Assembly: GCA_031459715.1 (NCBI GenBank)
Contig: JAVKIA010000023.1
Coordinates: 1 to 36,960 of the forward strand
Source of the DNA: Armatimonadota bacterium
Lineage (GTDB): Bacteria; Sysuimicrobiota; Sysuimicrobiia; Sysuimicrobiales; Humicultoraceae
Direction: 5' to 3'
DNA: 36,960 bases
Shown here: piece after piece, positions 6,229 to 15,053 of the stretch
Layout of the letters: each line of letters begins with the position of its first letter
Position numbering within the stretch: position 1 is the stretch's first letter
The notes under the pieces: model-generated
Told to the model about the DNA's origin: nothing
Database searches by the model: none
The model's input: only the letters and a program-made list of their open reading frames with translations
Program-made: the position numbers and the translations under genes

Positions 6229-8634
6229 CTACCCGGGGCCACGCATAAGCGTGGCCTGTCCGGCTGCCAGGCCCGCATAGTAGGGAATTGGTTCCGGTCC
6301 GGGGACCTGGGGTGAGGGGGGCGGGCCTGCGGAGGTGCGGGGCGGGGCCAGACCGATCAGGTCGTCCGGCCGCACAGGGACCCGGTTCAGCTCGCGGCCG
6401 GTGGCGTCGCGCAGTGCGGCCAGGATGGCGGGTGTGGAGACGATGGCGGACATCTCTCCCACCCCCTTGGCTCCGTAGGGGGCGTCCGGGTCAGGGTCCT
6501 CTACCAGGGCGGAGACTACCGGTGGCATATCCAGGACGGTGGGGATCAGGTAGTCGGTGAACGAGGCGTTCCGAATCCGGCCTTCCTCCAGCTGCAGCTC
6601 CTCCATCAGAGCAAAGCCCAGCCCCTGGGCGGTCCCGCCCTCGATCTGCCCGGTAACTCCCTGAGGGTGCAGCGCCCGTCCCACGTCCTGAGCCCCGGCG
6701 ATCTGCACCACGCGGACCAGACCCAGTTCCTCGTCCACCTCCACCACGGCCCGCTCGGCGGCGAAGCCGAAGGCCACATGCGGCTCGCCCTGGCCGCGCG
6801 CGTCGATGGGGGTGGTGCGTCGGTGGTGGTAGACGCGCGTCTGCTCGATAGGCGGCTCCAGGAACTCCTCTACGGGGGCCAGGGGATCGCCCGCAGCCAG
6901 CACCATCCCGCCTTCGATGTCCAGGGGCTCCCGGAGCGGCCGACCTTCCGTCTGCGCCAGGCGGCGGACGCGGGCCAAGAGCTCCTCTTTCACCGCGCGA
7001 CAGGCCAGCTGCACGGCGCCGCCGGACATCACCGTCTGCCGCGAGGCCGAGGTGGATCCGGCGGAGCCCACCTGCGTGTCCGGCGGGTGGAGCACCACCT
7101 GCTCGATACCCAGCTCCGTGCGCGCCACCTGCAGCAGGATGGTGTGGATGCCCTGCCCCACCTCGGCGGCGGCACTGTGCACTTCGGCCACCGCCCCACC
7201 CGGACCGCGGAAGAGGCGCACCCGGGCCTCCGCCGAGTCGTCAAAGCCGCCGCTGTAGGCGATGTTCTTGTAGCCCACAGCGAAGCCGACCCCGCGCCGC
7301 AAGCGCTCCCCGCGGGAGACGTTGCCTGTGCCCCCGGGCAGGAAGATGGGATGGCGCCCCTGCGGCGGTTCCTCCGGGGGCAGGGGAATGGCGGCGCAGC
7401 GGCGGATCACCTCGCGCACCGGAGCACTGCCCCGGATGACTTGGCCCGTGGGCAGAACGGAGCCGGGGGCCAGAGCGTTCCGCAGGCGCAGCTCCACGGG
7501 GTCTATACCCAGCGCCCGGGCCAGCTTGTCCATCTGAGCCTCGTAGCCGATGGCCGCCTGCACCGCACCAAAACTGCGCATGGCCCCGCAGGGCGGGTTG
7601 TTGGTGTAGACGCAGGTGGCCTCGATGAGCGCGTTGGGGACCTCGTACGGCCCCGTGGCGAAGGTGGCGGCGTTGTGAATCACCGCCGCCGAGGAGGAGG
7701 CGTAGGCGCCTCCGTCCAGGACTATCCGCGCGTAGACGTTGACCAGCCGCCCGTCGCGCCGCGCGCCGTGTCGCATCCAGATGCGGGCGGGGTGGCGGTG
7801 GACGTGACCGAGGAAAGATTCTTCCCGCCCGTAGGACATCTTCACCGGCCGGCCCGTACGCAGGGCCAGCAGGCAGGCATGGATGTGCATGTGCACGTCC
7901 TCACGGGAGCCGAAGGCGCCGCCCACTCCGGCCAGGTGCAGGCGGACTTTTTCCGTTGGCAGGTTGAGGCAGGGGGCGATCTGCTCCCGGTCCACGTGCA
8001 GCCACTGGGTGGCCACGTAGAGGTCCACCCCACCATCGGGCGCCGGGATGGCCAGCCCCGCCTCGGGGCCCAGGGGGGCCTGGTCCTGCATCCCCGTCTC
8101 ATAGTACCCCTCCACCCACACCTCCGCCTCCGCGCCGGGGTTGCCGTGCTCGATGCGGATGTGCCGCAGGACGTTGCCGAAGTCGTGAACCCGGGGAGCA
8201 TCGGGCCGCAGCGCCTGCTCCATGTCGGTGACGGCGGGCAGAACCTCGTAATCCACCACGATCTTCTCCGCGGCGCGCCGTGCCGACTCCGGGTCGATCG
8301 CCGCCAGGACGGCCACGGGCTCCCCGGCGTAGCGCACCCGTTCCCAGGCCAGCACCGGCTGGTCGGCGAACTCCAACCCGTAGGTCTTCTTGCCAGGAAC
8401 ATCCTCTGCCAAAAGGACAGCGGCCACTCCCGGGTGGGCCAGCGCGGCGGCGATGTTCACGGAACGGATGCGTGCGGACGGGTAGGGGCTGCGCAGGGTG
8501 TGACCCCAGAGCATCCCCTCCGCCCACAGGTCGCTGCCGAACAGGAACTGCCCCTTCACCTTGGGCACCCCGTCGACGCGGCGGACGCTTTCGCCCACCA
8601 CGCCGCGGGTGCGACGCACGGTGCGCACGCTCAC
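6229..8634 (-). CDS. xdhA: Xanthine dehydrogenase, molybdenum-binding subunit
   Basis: Large catalytic subunit of a xanthine dehydrogenase-type molybdenum hydroxylase that oxidises hypoxanthine and xanthine at the molybdopterin cofactor. Seen: the N-terminal RVDGVPKVKGQFLFGSD, GVGGAFGSRED, NPPCGAMRSFGAVQA, AEVGQGIHTILLQ, and YGAKGVGEMSAIV carrying the Glu that acts as base at the Mo site. It is 801 aa with a proline-rich tail. It starts with GTG 8634, which overlaps the stop of the upstream amidohydrolase gene by 4 nt, so the two are translationally coupled. It is the last gene of the operon. Naming of Mo, FAD and FeS subunits differs between organisms; I use the E. coli order (A = Mo). The exact substrate is inferred from the purine neighbours. 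Confidence 0.92.
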   Translation of the reverse strand: MSVRTVRRTRGVVGESVRRVDGVPKVKGQFLFGSDLWAEGMLWGHTLRSPYPSARIRSVNIAAALAHPGVAAVLLAEDVPGKKTYGLEFADQPVLAWERVRYAGEPVAVLAAIDPESARRAAEKIVVDYEVLPAVTDMEQALRPDAPRVHDFGNVLRHIRIEHGNPGAEAEVWVEGYYETGMQDQAPLGPEAGLAIPAPDGGVDLYVATQWLHVDREQIAPCLNLPTEKVRLHLAGVGGAFGSREDVHMHIHACLLALRTGRPVKMSYGREESFLGHVHRHPARIWMRHGARRDGRLVNVYARIVLDGGAYASSSAAVIHNAATFATGPYEVPNALIEATCVYTNNPPCGAMRSFGAVQAAIGYEAQMDKLARALGIDPVELRLRNALAPGSVLPTGQVIRGSAPVREVIRRCAAIPLPPEEPPQGRHPIFLPGGTGNVSRGERLRRGVGFAVGYKNIAYSGGFDDSAEARVRLFRGPGGAVAEVHSAAAEVGQGIHTILLQVARTELGIEQVVLHPPDTQVGSAGSTSASRQTVMSGGAVQLACRAVKEELLARVRRLAQTEGRPLREPLDIEGGMVLAAGDPLAPVEEFLEPPIEQTRVYHHRRTTPIDARGQGEPHVAFGFAAERAVVEVDEELGLVRVVQIAGAQDVGRALHPQGVTGQIEGGTAQGLGFALMEELQLEEGRIRNASFTDYLIPTVLDMPPVVSALVEDPDPDAPYGAKGVGEMSAIVSTPAILAALRDATGRELNRVPVRPDDLIGLAPPRTSAGPPPSPQVPGPEPIPYYAGLAAGQATLMRGPG
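6237..6256. terminator. Hairpin at the convergent arcC/xdhA ends
   Basis: GGCCACGC-ATAA-GCGTGGCC is a perfect 8-bp stem with a 4-nt loop. It lies in the last codons of xdhA and 105 bp beyond the arcC stop, so it could stop transcription from either side. No T-run follows. The structure is clear; terminator function is inferred. Confidence 0.5.
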
Positions 8635-9998
8635 CTGACCACCCTCCCCGCACCCCCGGCGATGCGCCGGGCCAACCTGCGCCCCGCCGCGGCAATCTCC
8701 GCCTCATCGACGCCGACCAGTCTGCCGGCACGCACCACCGGGCGGCCCTCCACGAACAGGTGGTGGACCCGGGGCGGGCCGCAGAAGAGCAACGCCGCCA
8801 CCAGGTCCGCCTCCGCCCCGGCGAAGGCCAGCCCGTCCACAGGGAAGAGGGCCACGTCGGCGCGCTTGCCTGGTTCCAGCGAGCCGACATCCTCCCGCCC
8901 CAGGCAGGCCGCTCCCCCGCGGGTGGCGATCCGCAGCACCTCCCGAGCGGTGATGGCGGCAGCGCCGTGCACCCGCTGCACCAGGAGACCCAGGCGGGCC
9001 TCCGCCAGGAGGTTCCCACTGTCGTTGGATGCCGAGCCGTCTACGCCCAGGCCCACCGGCGCCCCCGCGTCCAGCAGCGCCCGCACCGGGGCCACACCCG
9101 AGCCCAGGCGGAGGTTTGATGCCGGGCACCAGGCCACCCCTGTGGCGGTGCGGGCAAATGTGCTCACCTCGGAGGGGTTGACGTGCACACAGTGCGCCAG
9201 CCAGACGTCGGGTCCCACCCACCCCAGGTCCTCCAGGAGCTGGACCGGCCGCCGCCCGAAGGTGGCCTGGCAGTATGTCTCCTCCTCCATCGTCTCGGCG
9301 ATGTGGGTGTGCAGACGCACCCCCAGGCGCCGCGCCAGCTCCGCAGATTCCCGCATCAGCCGCGGTGTGACCGAGAAGGGCGAGCAGGGGGCCACGGCCA
9401 CGCGCACCATGGCCCCCGGCCGGGGATCGTGGAAGCGGCGCACCGCGTCTTCGGTCTCCGCCAGCGCGGTCTCCGTGTCCTCCACCAGGCTGTCCGGGGG
9501 CAGCCCGCCCTGCGCCTCCCCCAGGTCCATGGAGCCGCGGCAGGGGTGGAAGCGCAAGCCGATCTGCCGTGCCGCGTCGATCTCCGCCTGCAGCAGCCCG
9601 GGGCGGCCGGGGGGAAAGATGTAGTGGTGGTCGGTGGTCGTGGCGCAGCCGGAGAGGGCCAGCTCGGCCAGGCCCACCCGCGCCGCGGTCAGCACCCACT
9701 CCGCATCCAGCCCGGCCCACACCGGGTAGAGCGCCCGAAGCCAGCCGAAGAGGCCCCGGTCCTGAGCCCGCACGCGGGTCAGCGCCTGGTACAGGTGGTG
9801 ATGGGTGTTGACCAGTCCGGGCAGGGCCACGGTGCCACGGCCGTCCACCCGCTCCGCCCCCTCCGACCGCGGAGGAGCCCCACCGCCCACCCAGGCGATC
9901 ACCCCCTCATCCATGAGGATGGATCCCCCGGCAATCTCCGTCCCGGCGTCGTCCATGGTGGCGACGACCTCGCAGTGCTCGATGAGAATCCGGCTCAC
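8631..9998 (-). CDS. Amidohydrolase, probable 8-oxoguanine deaminase
   Basis: A metal-dependent deaminase of the amidohydrolase superfamily, 455 aa. Seen: LVNTHHHLYQALTR (first metal His pair), ATTTDHHYIFP, VRLHTHIAETMEEE (metal His and substrate Glu), LAHCVHV (His) and GLGVDGSASNDSGN (catalytic Asp). The HHHLYQ segment and overall pattern resemble 8-oxoguanine deaminases, which convert 8-oxoguanine to urate. Related enzymes include guanine deaminase, SsnA and hydroxyatrazine hydrolases. The gene sits between the FeS and Mo subunits of xanthine dehydrogenase, 24 nt after the first and overlapping the second by 4 nt. This supports a purine substrate. The superfamily call is firm; the 8-oxoguanine substrate is likely but not proven. 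Confidence 0.82.
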   Translation of the reverse strand: MSRILIEHCEVVATMDDAGTEIAGGSILMDEGVIAWVGGGAPPRSEGAERVDGRGTVALPGLVNTHHHLYQALTRVRAQDRGLFGWLRALYPVWAGLDAEWVLTAARVGLAELALSGCATTTDHHYIFPPGRPGLLQAEIDAARQIGLRFHPCRGSMDLGEAQGGLPPDSLVEDTETALAETEDAVRRFHDPRPGAMVRVAVAPCSPFSVTPRLMRESAELARRLGVRLHTHIAETMEEETYCQATFGRRPVQLLEDLGWVGPDVWLAHCVHVNPSEVSTFARTATGVAWCPASNLRLGSGVAPVRALLDAGAPVGLGVDGSASNDSGNLLAEARLGLLVQRVHGAAAITAREVLRIATRGGAACLGREDVGSLEPGKRADVALFPVDGLAFAGAEADLVAALLFCGPPRVHHLFVEGRPVVRAGRLVGVDEAEIAAAGRRLARRIAGGAGRVVR

Positions 9999-10022
9999 CT
10001 CCGAGCTCCGGGGTCCTGTCCC

Positions 10023-10496
10023 TCAGGTGGAGTTTTCCCGCATCCGCTCCGCCGCCAGGTGCACGGCATCCAGGATCTTCACGTAGCCGGTGCAGCGGCA
10101 CAGGTTCCCGGAGAGGGCCTCCCGCACCGTGGCCTCGTCGGGGTGGGGTTCGCGGCGCAGCAGGTCGGTCACGGCCACCACCAGTCCCGGGGTGCAGAAG
10201 CCGCACTGCACCGCGCCGGCTTCCAGGAAGGCTTCCTGCACGGGGTGGAGGCGCTCGTCGGCAGCCAGGGACTCCACCGTCTCCACCTCCCGCCCGTGCG
10301 CTTGCGCCGCCAGCACCAGGCAGGCACAGACCAGCTCGCCATCCAGCCAGACGGAGCAGGAGCCGCACTCCCCCTGCTCGCAGGCGTTCTTGGAACCGGG
10401 CAGCCCCAGGTGCTCGCGCAGCATGTACAGCAGGCTGGACCCGGGCCAGACATCCGCGGTGCGCCACTGTCCGTTGACCCTGGCCTTCACCAGCAT
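10023..10496 (-). CDS. xdhC: Xanthine dehydrogenase, 2Fe-2S subunit
   Basis: Small electron-transfer subunit carrying two [2Fe-2S] clusters. Seen: the plant ferredoxin-type motif CEQGECGSCSVWLDGELVCAC and the C-terminal motif QCGFCTPGLVV with SGNLCRCTGY. The protein is 157 aa, typical for separate FeS subunits of molybdenum hydroxylases. ATG 10496 is chosen: an AGGAGAGG ribosome binding site stands before it and its A overlaps the last base of the stop of the FAD gene. An ATG at 10523 lies inside the preceding gene. It passes electrons from the Mo subunit to the FAD subunit. Confidence 0.95.
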   Translation of the reverse strand: MLVKARVNGQWRTADVWPGSSLLYMLREHLGLPGSKNACEQGECGSCSVWLDGELVCACLVLAAQAHGREVETVESLAADERLHPVQEAFLEAGAVQCGFCTPGLVVAVTDLLRREPHPDEATVREALSGNLCRCTGYVKILDAVHLAAERMRENST

Positions 10497-11362
10497 CAGC
10501 CTCTCCTCTCCTGCAGCGCCCATCCCAGCGCCCGCCGCGCCAGTACCGCACAGGCGTGCCGGCGGTAGGCGGCCGTTCCCCGGACGTCGTCGATCGGTCG
10601 GGCCGCCGCGGCCACCCGCTGGCCGAACTCCTCAAGGACCGGCCCCGGTAGGGGCGCCGCCGGGTCGTCCCACACCCCGGCGTCCTCCAGCGCACCGGAG
10701 GCGTAGGCCTCTGCCGCCGGGGCACGCAACACCGTCGGCCCCACCGAGCCCAGGGCCACGCGCACCTGCCGCCTCTCCTCGTCCACCACCAGGCAGAGGC
10801 TGACCACGGCGATGACCATGGCATTCCGCGGCCCCACCTTGGAAAACGACCCGGGGCCCCGGCTGATACGCCAGCGTGCCCCCAGGATCAGCTCCGCCGG
10901 CTGCAGCGCCGTCTGCTTAGGCCCCACCAGGAACTGGTCCCAGGGCAGCGCCCGGGTCTGCCCGCCGGCCCGCCCCAGCAGGATCTCAGCATCGTAGGCG
11001 GCCAGCACCGGCAGGGCGTCGCCGGCCGGCGAGGCGGTCCCCAGGTTCCCGCCCACCGTCCCCCGGTTGCGGATCTGGGGCGAGCCCACACTGCGCGCCG
11101 CCTGCGCCAGAGGGCGGAACTGCGACAGCTCCCGCAGGATGCGGGTGAAGGTCACCCCCGCGCCAAGGAAGAAGACGCTGTCCTCCCGCCGCCACCGCGC
11201 CAGCTCGGGCAGGCGGCAGATGTCCATCAGGGCTTCGGGCCGCTGGCGGCCGAAGTTGAGCTCCACCATCACGTCTGTCCCTCCGGCGATGGGCACGGCC
11301 TCCGGCCGTTCGGCCTTCATCTCCAGGGCTTCCTCCAGGGTACGGGGCAGCAGGACGTCCAT
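10496..11362 (-). CDS. xdhB: Xanthine dehydrogenase, FAD-binding subunit
   Basis: Medium subunit that holds FAD and reduces NAD+ or another acceptor. Seen: an N-terminal PLPRTLEEAL-like start, VPIAGGTDVMVELNFG (FAD pyrophosphate loop), LGAGVTFTRIL, GSPQIRNRGTVGGNLGTASPAGD (the second FAD-binding motif), and a C-terminal CO dehydrogenase flavoprotein-type domain. At 288 aa it has the usual length. It is the first gene of the operon, transcribed leftward and divergent from the ABC importer with only about 93 bp between the starts, so both promoters must lie there. I see no clear sigma-70 boxes in that gap. Confidence 0.94.
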   Translation of the reverse strand: MDVLLPRTLEEALEMKAERPEAVPIAGGTDVMVELNFGRQRPEALMDICRLPELARWRREDSVFFLGAGVTFTRILRELSQFRPLAQAARSVGSPQIRNRGTVGGNLGTASPAGDALPVLAAYDAEILLGRAGGQTRALPWDQFLVGPKQTALQPAELILGARWRISRGPGSFSKVGPRNAMVIAVVSLCLVVDEERRQVRVALGSVGPTVLRAPAAEAYASGALEDAGVWDDPAAPLPGPVLEEFGQRVAAAARPIDDVRGTAAYRRHACAVLARRALGWALQERRG

Positions 11363-11455
11363 GGCTGCGGTAACGCTTCAACAGGCGCCTTCGGCTCCTC
11401 CTGCTGCTTGGAGGCTGCCCACAGCAGGAAGGAGCGGGGAAGGGGGGAGAACCCT

Positions 11456-12967
11456 GTGCATGTGGAGGCCTTCCTCGTCCTCCGGAACATCACCAAGACG
11501 TTTCCCGGAGTGGTTGCCAACGACCGCGTCACCCTGGAGGTGCGGCCGGGAGAGGTGCACGCCCTGCTGGGTGAGAACGGCGCTGGCAAGACCACCCTGA
11601 TGAGCGTCCTCTACGGGATCTACCAGCCCGATGCGGGTGAGATCGTGTTGCGGGGCCGCTCCGTGCGCATCCGCTCCCCGCACGATGCCATCACCCGGGG
11701 CATCGGCATGGTCCCCCAGCAGTTCCTCCTGGTACGCCGGCACACGGTGGCGGAGAATGTGGCCCTGGGCCTGGCCGGGACGCCGCCGCTCTTTCCGGCA
11801 CGGCAGGTGCAGCGGCGAATCGAAGAGCTGGGACAGCGCTACGGCCTGCTGGTCGACCCCCGGGCACCCATCTGGAGCCTTTCCGTCAGCGAGCAGCAGC
11901 GGGTGGAGATCATCAAGGCGCTGCTGCGGGGCGCAGAGATCCTCATCCTGGACGAGCCTACCAGCGTCCTCACGCCGCAGGAGACGCTGGGGCTCTTCGC
12001 CGTACTGCGGCGGATGAAGGAGGAAGGGCATGCCGTCATCTTCATCACCCACAAGCTGGACGAGGTGATGGCCGTCGCAGACCGGGTGACGGTCCTGCGG
12101 AAGGGGCGGGTGGTGGATACGGTCCCGGTGGCCCAGACGGACAAGCGGGCCCTGGCCCGGATGATGGTGGGCCGCGAGGTCGAGTTCCGCCTGCCCAAGG
12201 CCCCTGCTGCCACGGACGGGGAGGCGCTGGGCGTGGAGGACCTCTGGGCGCGCAGCGACCGCGGCCTGCTGGCCCTGCGCGGGGTCTCCTTCAGCGTGCG
12301 TCGCGGAGAGATCCTGGGGATCGCCGGTGTGGCGGGCAACGGGCAGCGGGAGCAGGTGGAGGTCCTGACCGGGTTGCGGCGGGCGGAGCGGGGCCGGGTG
12401 CGGGTGCTGGGCCGGGATGTGACCAACCGCTCGCCCCGCGAGATCTTCGAGGCGGGAGCGGCGCACATCCCCGAAGAACGGGTGCGCATGGGGATCGTGC
12501 CGCGGCTCTCCGTGGCCGAGAACTTGGTCCTGCGTCAGTACCGCTATCCTCCCTTCTGTCGCGGGCCGCTCCTCGATGCGGAGGCGATCCTGGACTTCAG
12601 CCACCGCATGATCGCCGAGTACGACATCGCCACGCCCTCCGCGCGCACGCCCGCTCGAGCCCTCTCCGGGGGCAACATCCAGAAGCTCATCCTCGCCCGC
12701 GAGCTCTCGGGGGAGCCGGGGCTGGTCATCGCCGCCCACCCCACCTCCGGTCTCGACGTCAGCGCCACCGAGCAGATCCACGCCCTCCTGCTGCGGCGCC
12801 GCCAGCAGGGGGCCGGTGTCCTGCTGGTCTCGGAAGACCTGGACGAGATCCTGGCGCTTTCGGACCGGATCGCCGTCATGTTCGGCGGCGAGATCGTGGG
12901 CACCGTGGCCGCGACGGAGGCAGACCGCGAGCGGCTGGGGCTGATGATGACGGGGCAGCGCGCATGA
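11456..12967 (+). CDS. BMP-type ABC importer, double ATP-binding protein (purine/nucleoside uptake)
   Basis: Energises uptake by the permeases encoded next. The 503-aa protein has two nucleotide-binding domains. The first has Walker A GENGAGKTT (residues 39-47) and Walker B ILILDEPTS, with a weakened signature (SVSEQQRVEI). The second has an intact signature LSGGNIQKLILA but a degenerate Walker A (GVAGNGQRE) and Walker B (AAHPTSGLD). This asymmetry is normal for the sugar/nucleoside (RbsA, YufO) class. GTG 11456 is chosen because GGGGGAGA stands just before it; a GTG at 11462 and an upstream ATG at 11408 are alternatives. Its stop overlaps the start of the first permease (ATGA). The purine substrate is inferred from neighbours. 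Confidence 0.92.
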   Translation: MHVEAFLVLRNITKTFPGVVANDRVTLEVRPGEVHALLGENGAGKTTLMSVLYGIYQPDAGEIVLRGRSVRIRSPHDAITRGIGMVPQQFLLVRRHTVAENVALGLAGTPPLFPARQVQRRIEELGQRYGLLVDPRAPIWSLSVSEQQRVEIIKALLRGAEILILDEPTSVLTPQETLGLFAVLRRMKEEGHAVIFITHKLDEVMAVADRVTVLRKGRVVDTVPVAQTDKRALARMMVGREVEFRLPKAPAATDGEALGVEDLWARSDRGLLALRGVSFSVRRGEILGIAGVAGNGQREQVEVLTGLRRAERGRVRVLGRDVTNRSPREIFEAGAAHIPEERVRMGIVPRLSVAENLVLRQYRYPPFCRGPLLDAEAILDFSHRMIAEYDIATPSARTPARALSGGNIQKLILARELSGEPGLVIAAHPTSGLDVSATEQIHALLLRRRQQGAGVLLVSEDLDEILALSDRIAVMFGGEIVGTVAATEADRERLGLMMTGQRA

Positions 12968-14115
12968 TGCGGGTGGGCCCCCTGGAGATCGAGCGGCGAC
13001 CTGATCCGCCGCTGCCCTGGGTCCTGGGCGTCTCCCTGCTGGCCATCCTGGCGGCCATGGCCGCAAGCGGGGTGATCTTCTGGAGTCACGGGGTGGAGCC
13101 GCTGCGCGCCTACGGGGTGATCATCCGGGGGACGCTGTTCAACCTGCGGGCGCTGCCCGAGGTGGTGCGCTTTGCCATCCCCCTGCTGCTGGCCGGGGTG
13201 GGGCTGGTGCTGGCCTTCCGGGCGCTGTTTTGGAACATAGGGGCGGAGGGCCAGATCCTGGCCGGCGCCACGGCGGCGACGTGGGTGGCGCTCTTCTCCC
13301 CGGTGCCCGACCCCCTGAAGCTGCCGGCCATGTTCCTGGCCGGGTTCCTGGGTGGGGCGGCCTGGGGCTTTCTCCCGGCCCTGCTCAAGCTGCGCCTGGC
13401 GGTGAACGAGGTCATCTCCACGCTGATGATGAACTACATCGCTATTTACCTGGTCTCGTGGCTGGTGCACGGACCGTGGAAGGGGCCCCAGATGCGGGGC
13501 TTCGCCTTCACCGACGAGTTTCCGCCGGCTGCGCAGATCCCCTTGCTCGCCGGCACCCGCATCCACTGGGTGACCCTCCTGGTGGGCATCGCCCTGGCCG
13601 TGGCTTTGGCCTTCATGCTGGCCCGCACCCGGCTGGGTTTCGAGATCCGTGTCCAGGGGGAGAGCCTGGATGCCGCGCGCTATGCTGGCATCGACCCCAC
13701 CCGCACCACGCTCCTGGTGATGCTCCTGGCCGGCGGGGCGGCGGGCCTGGCCGGCGTGGGCGAGGTGGGCGGCATCCACCACCGCCTCCTGGACCCGAAC
13801 CAGGTCTCCCTGGGGTTCGGCTACGCGGCCATCATCGTCGCCTGGCTGGCCCGCGGCAGTCCCATCGCCGCCATCCTCACGGCAATGTTCCTGGGCGTGG
13901 TCTTCACCAGCGGCGACGTGATGAAGGTGGCGCTGCAGATGCCGGCGCGGGTGACCGATGTCTTCAACGGCTTGATCCTCTTCTGGCTGATCGGCAGCGA
14001 GCGCCTCCTCTACTACCGTGTGCGCTGGGCGCCGCGGCGGGAGGTGCCCGCGCCGCTGCCCGTGGCCGACGCCGGGGCAGACCCGGGTACGAGGTGGGAC
14101 GCGGGCGAGGAGTAG
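12964..14115 (+). CDS. BMP-type ABC importer permease 1
   Basis: Inner-membrane permease of the YufP type (branched-chain/ribose permease superfamily). The 383-aa protein has 8-10 hydrophobic helices, for example WVLGVSLLAILAAMA near the N-terminus and FAIPLLLAGVGLVLAF. It carries the family segment FWNIGAEGQILAGA and the conserved NEVISTLMMNYIA, followed by ARYAGIDPTRTTLLVM. The ATG at 12964 overlaps the stop of the ATPase gene by 4 nt. It forms a heterodimeric channel with the permease encoded next. The C-terminal cytoplasmic tail is charged and Pro/Ala-rich. Confidence 0.93.
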   Translation: MMRVGPLEIERRPDPPLPWVLGVSLLAILAAMAASGVIFWSHGVEPLRAYGVIIRGTLFNLRALPEVVRFAIPLLLAGVGLVLAFRALFWNIGAEGQILAGATAATWVALFSPVPDPLKLPAMFLAGFLGGAAWGFLPALLKLRLAVNEVISTLMMNYIAIYLVSWLVHGPWKGPQMRGFAFTDEFPPAAQIPLLAGTRIHWVTLLVGIALAVALAFMLARTRLGFEIRVQGESLDAARYAGIDPTRTTLLVMLLAGGAAGLAGVGEVGGIHHRLLDPNQVSLGFGYAAIIVAWLARGSPIAAILTAMFLGVVFTSGDVMKVALQMPARVTDVFNGLILFWLIGSERLLYYRVRWAPRREVPAPLPVADAGADPGTRWDAGEE

Positions 14116-14118
14116 CCT

Positions 14119-14982
14119 ATGGAGGAGTGGGTCCTCAACACCATCATCCGGGGGCTGGCCCTGGGCACGCCGTTGCTGTGGGCGGCGCTGGGCGAGGTCT
14201 ATGCCGAGCGCTCCGGGGTGGTCAACCTGGGCGTGGAGGGCATGATGATCCTGGGCGCGTTCTCCGCCTTCGCCCTGGCGCAGACCACCGGGAGCCCGCT
14301 AGTGGGATTGCTGCTTGCCGCCGGAGCCGGCGCAGCCGCGGCTCTGGTGCACGCCTTCGTCACCATTACCCTTCGGGCCAACCAGTACGTCTCCGGGCTG
14401 GCTCTGACCATGCTGGGCCTGGGGCTGTCCGCGTTGCTGGGGCGGCGCTGGGAGGGACTCCCGCTGCTGGAGACCCTGCCCGAGGTCTCAGCCTTCACCT
14501 ACCTCAGCCTGCTGCTGGCGCTGGCGCTGTGGTTCGTCCTTTACCACACCCGCTGGGGCATGATCATCCGCTCCACAGGCGAGGCCCCGGCTGCTGTGGA
14601 CACCCTGGGCATCAATGTGGCCCTGGTTCGTTACCTGACCGTCGTCTTCGGGGGCGCACTGGCCGGGGTGGGCGGAGGGTTTCTCTCTGTGGCCTACCGC
14701 CCCTCCTGGACGGAGGGCATGACCAACGGCCTGGGGTGGATCGCCATCGCCATCGCCATCTTCGCCTCCTGGGACCCGCTGCGGGCGGTGGTCGGCGCGT
14801 TCCTCTTCGGTGCGCTTTTCCATCTCTCTTTCCGCCTGCAGACCTGGGTGGCACCGGAGCCGCTGCAGATGATGCCGTTCGCCTTTACCATAGTGGTGTT
14901 GGCCGCCGCGGCCCGCCGCGGCGGGCGGGCGCAGGGCGCCCCCGAGGCGCTGGGCGTGCCCTACGTGCGGGGGGAGCGGTAG
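14119..14982 (+). CDS. BMP-type ABC importer permease 2
   Basis: Second inner-membrane permease (YufQ type), 287 aa with about eight helices. Seen: GTPLLWAALGEVYAERSGVVN, the conserved NLGVEGMMILGAF, LRANQYVSGLALTMLG and GGALAGVGGGFLSVAY. The ATG at 14119 is three bases after the stop of permease 1, with GAGGAG just upstream. The set ATPase-permease-permease-binding protein matches the YufN-P/nucleoside transport operon type of Bacillus and relatives. Confidence 0.93.
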   Translation: MEEWVLNTIIRGLALGTPLLWAALGEVYAERSGVVNLGVEGMMILGAFSAFALAQTTGSPLVGLLLAAGAGAAAALVHAFVTITLRANQYVSGLALTMLGLGLSALLGRRWEGLPLLETLPEVSAFTYLSLLLALALWFVLYHTRWGMIIRSTGEAPAAVDTLGINVALVRYLTVVFGGALAGVGGGFLSVAYRPSWTEGMTNGLGWIAIAIAIFASWDPLRAVVGAFLFGALFHLSFRLQTWVAPEPLQMMPFAFTIVVLAAAARRGGRAQGAPEALGVPYVRGER

Positions 14983-15053
14983 CAGGAGGGAGGTGAGAGG
15001 AGACGGTGCGTGTGCGGCAAGGCGTTGAGTCCGGGAGCAGAGGGAGGATGACG

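Noticed and set aside
6667-9624. A very long open frame (about 985 codons) on the plus strand
   Set aside because: It is antisense to the well-supported xdhA and deaminase genes. Its product is His/Gly/Arg-rich with no domain, as expected for the opposite strand of GC-rich coding DNA.
11363-11455. Purine riboswitch or PurR-type box between xdhB and the ABC importer
   Set aside because: I looked for purine aptamer core sequences and PurR-like palindromes in this short gap and found none.
13230-14996. 588-codon plus-strand frame overlapping both permeases
   Set aside because: It is the +1 frame shadow of two clear permease genes, rich in Gly, Arg and Pro.
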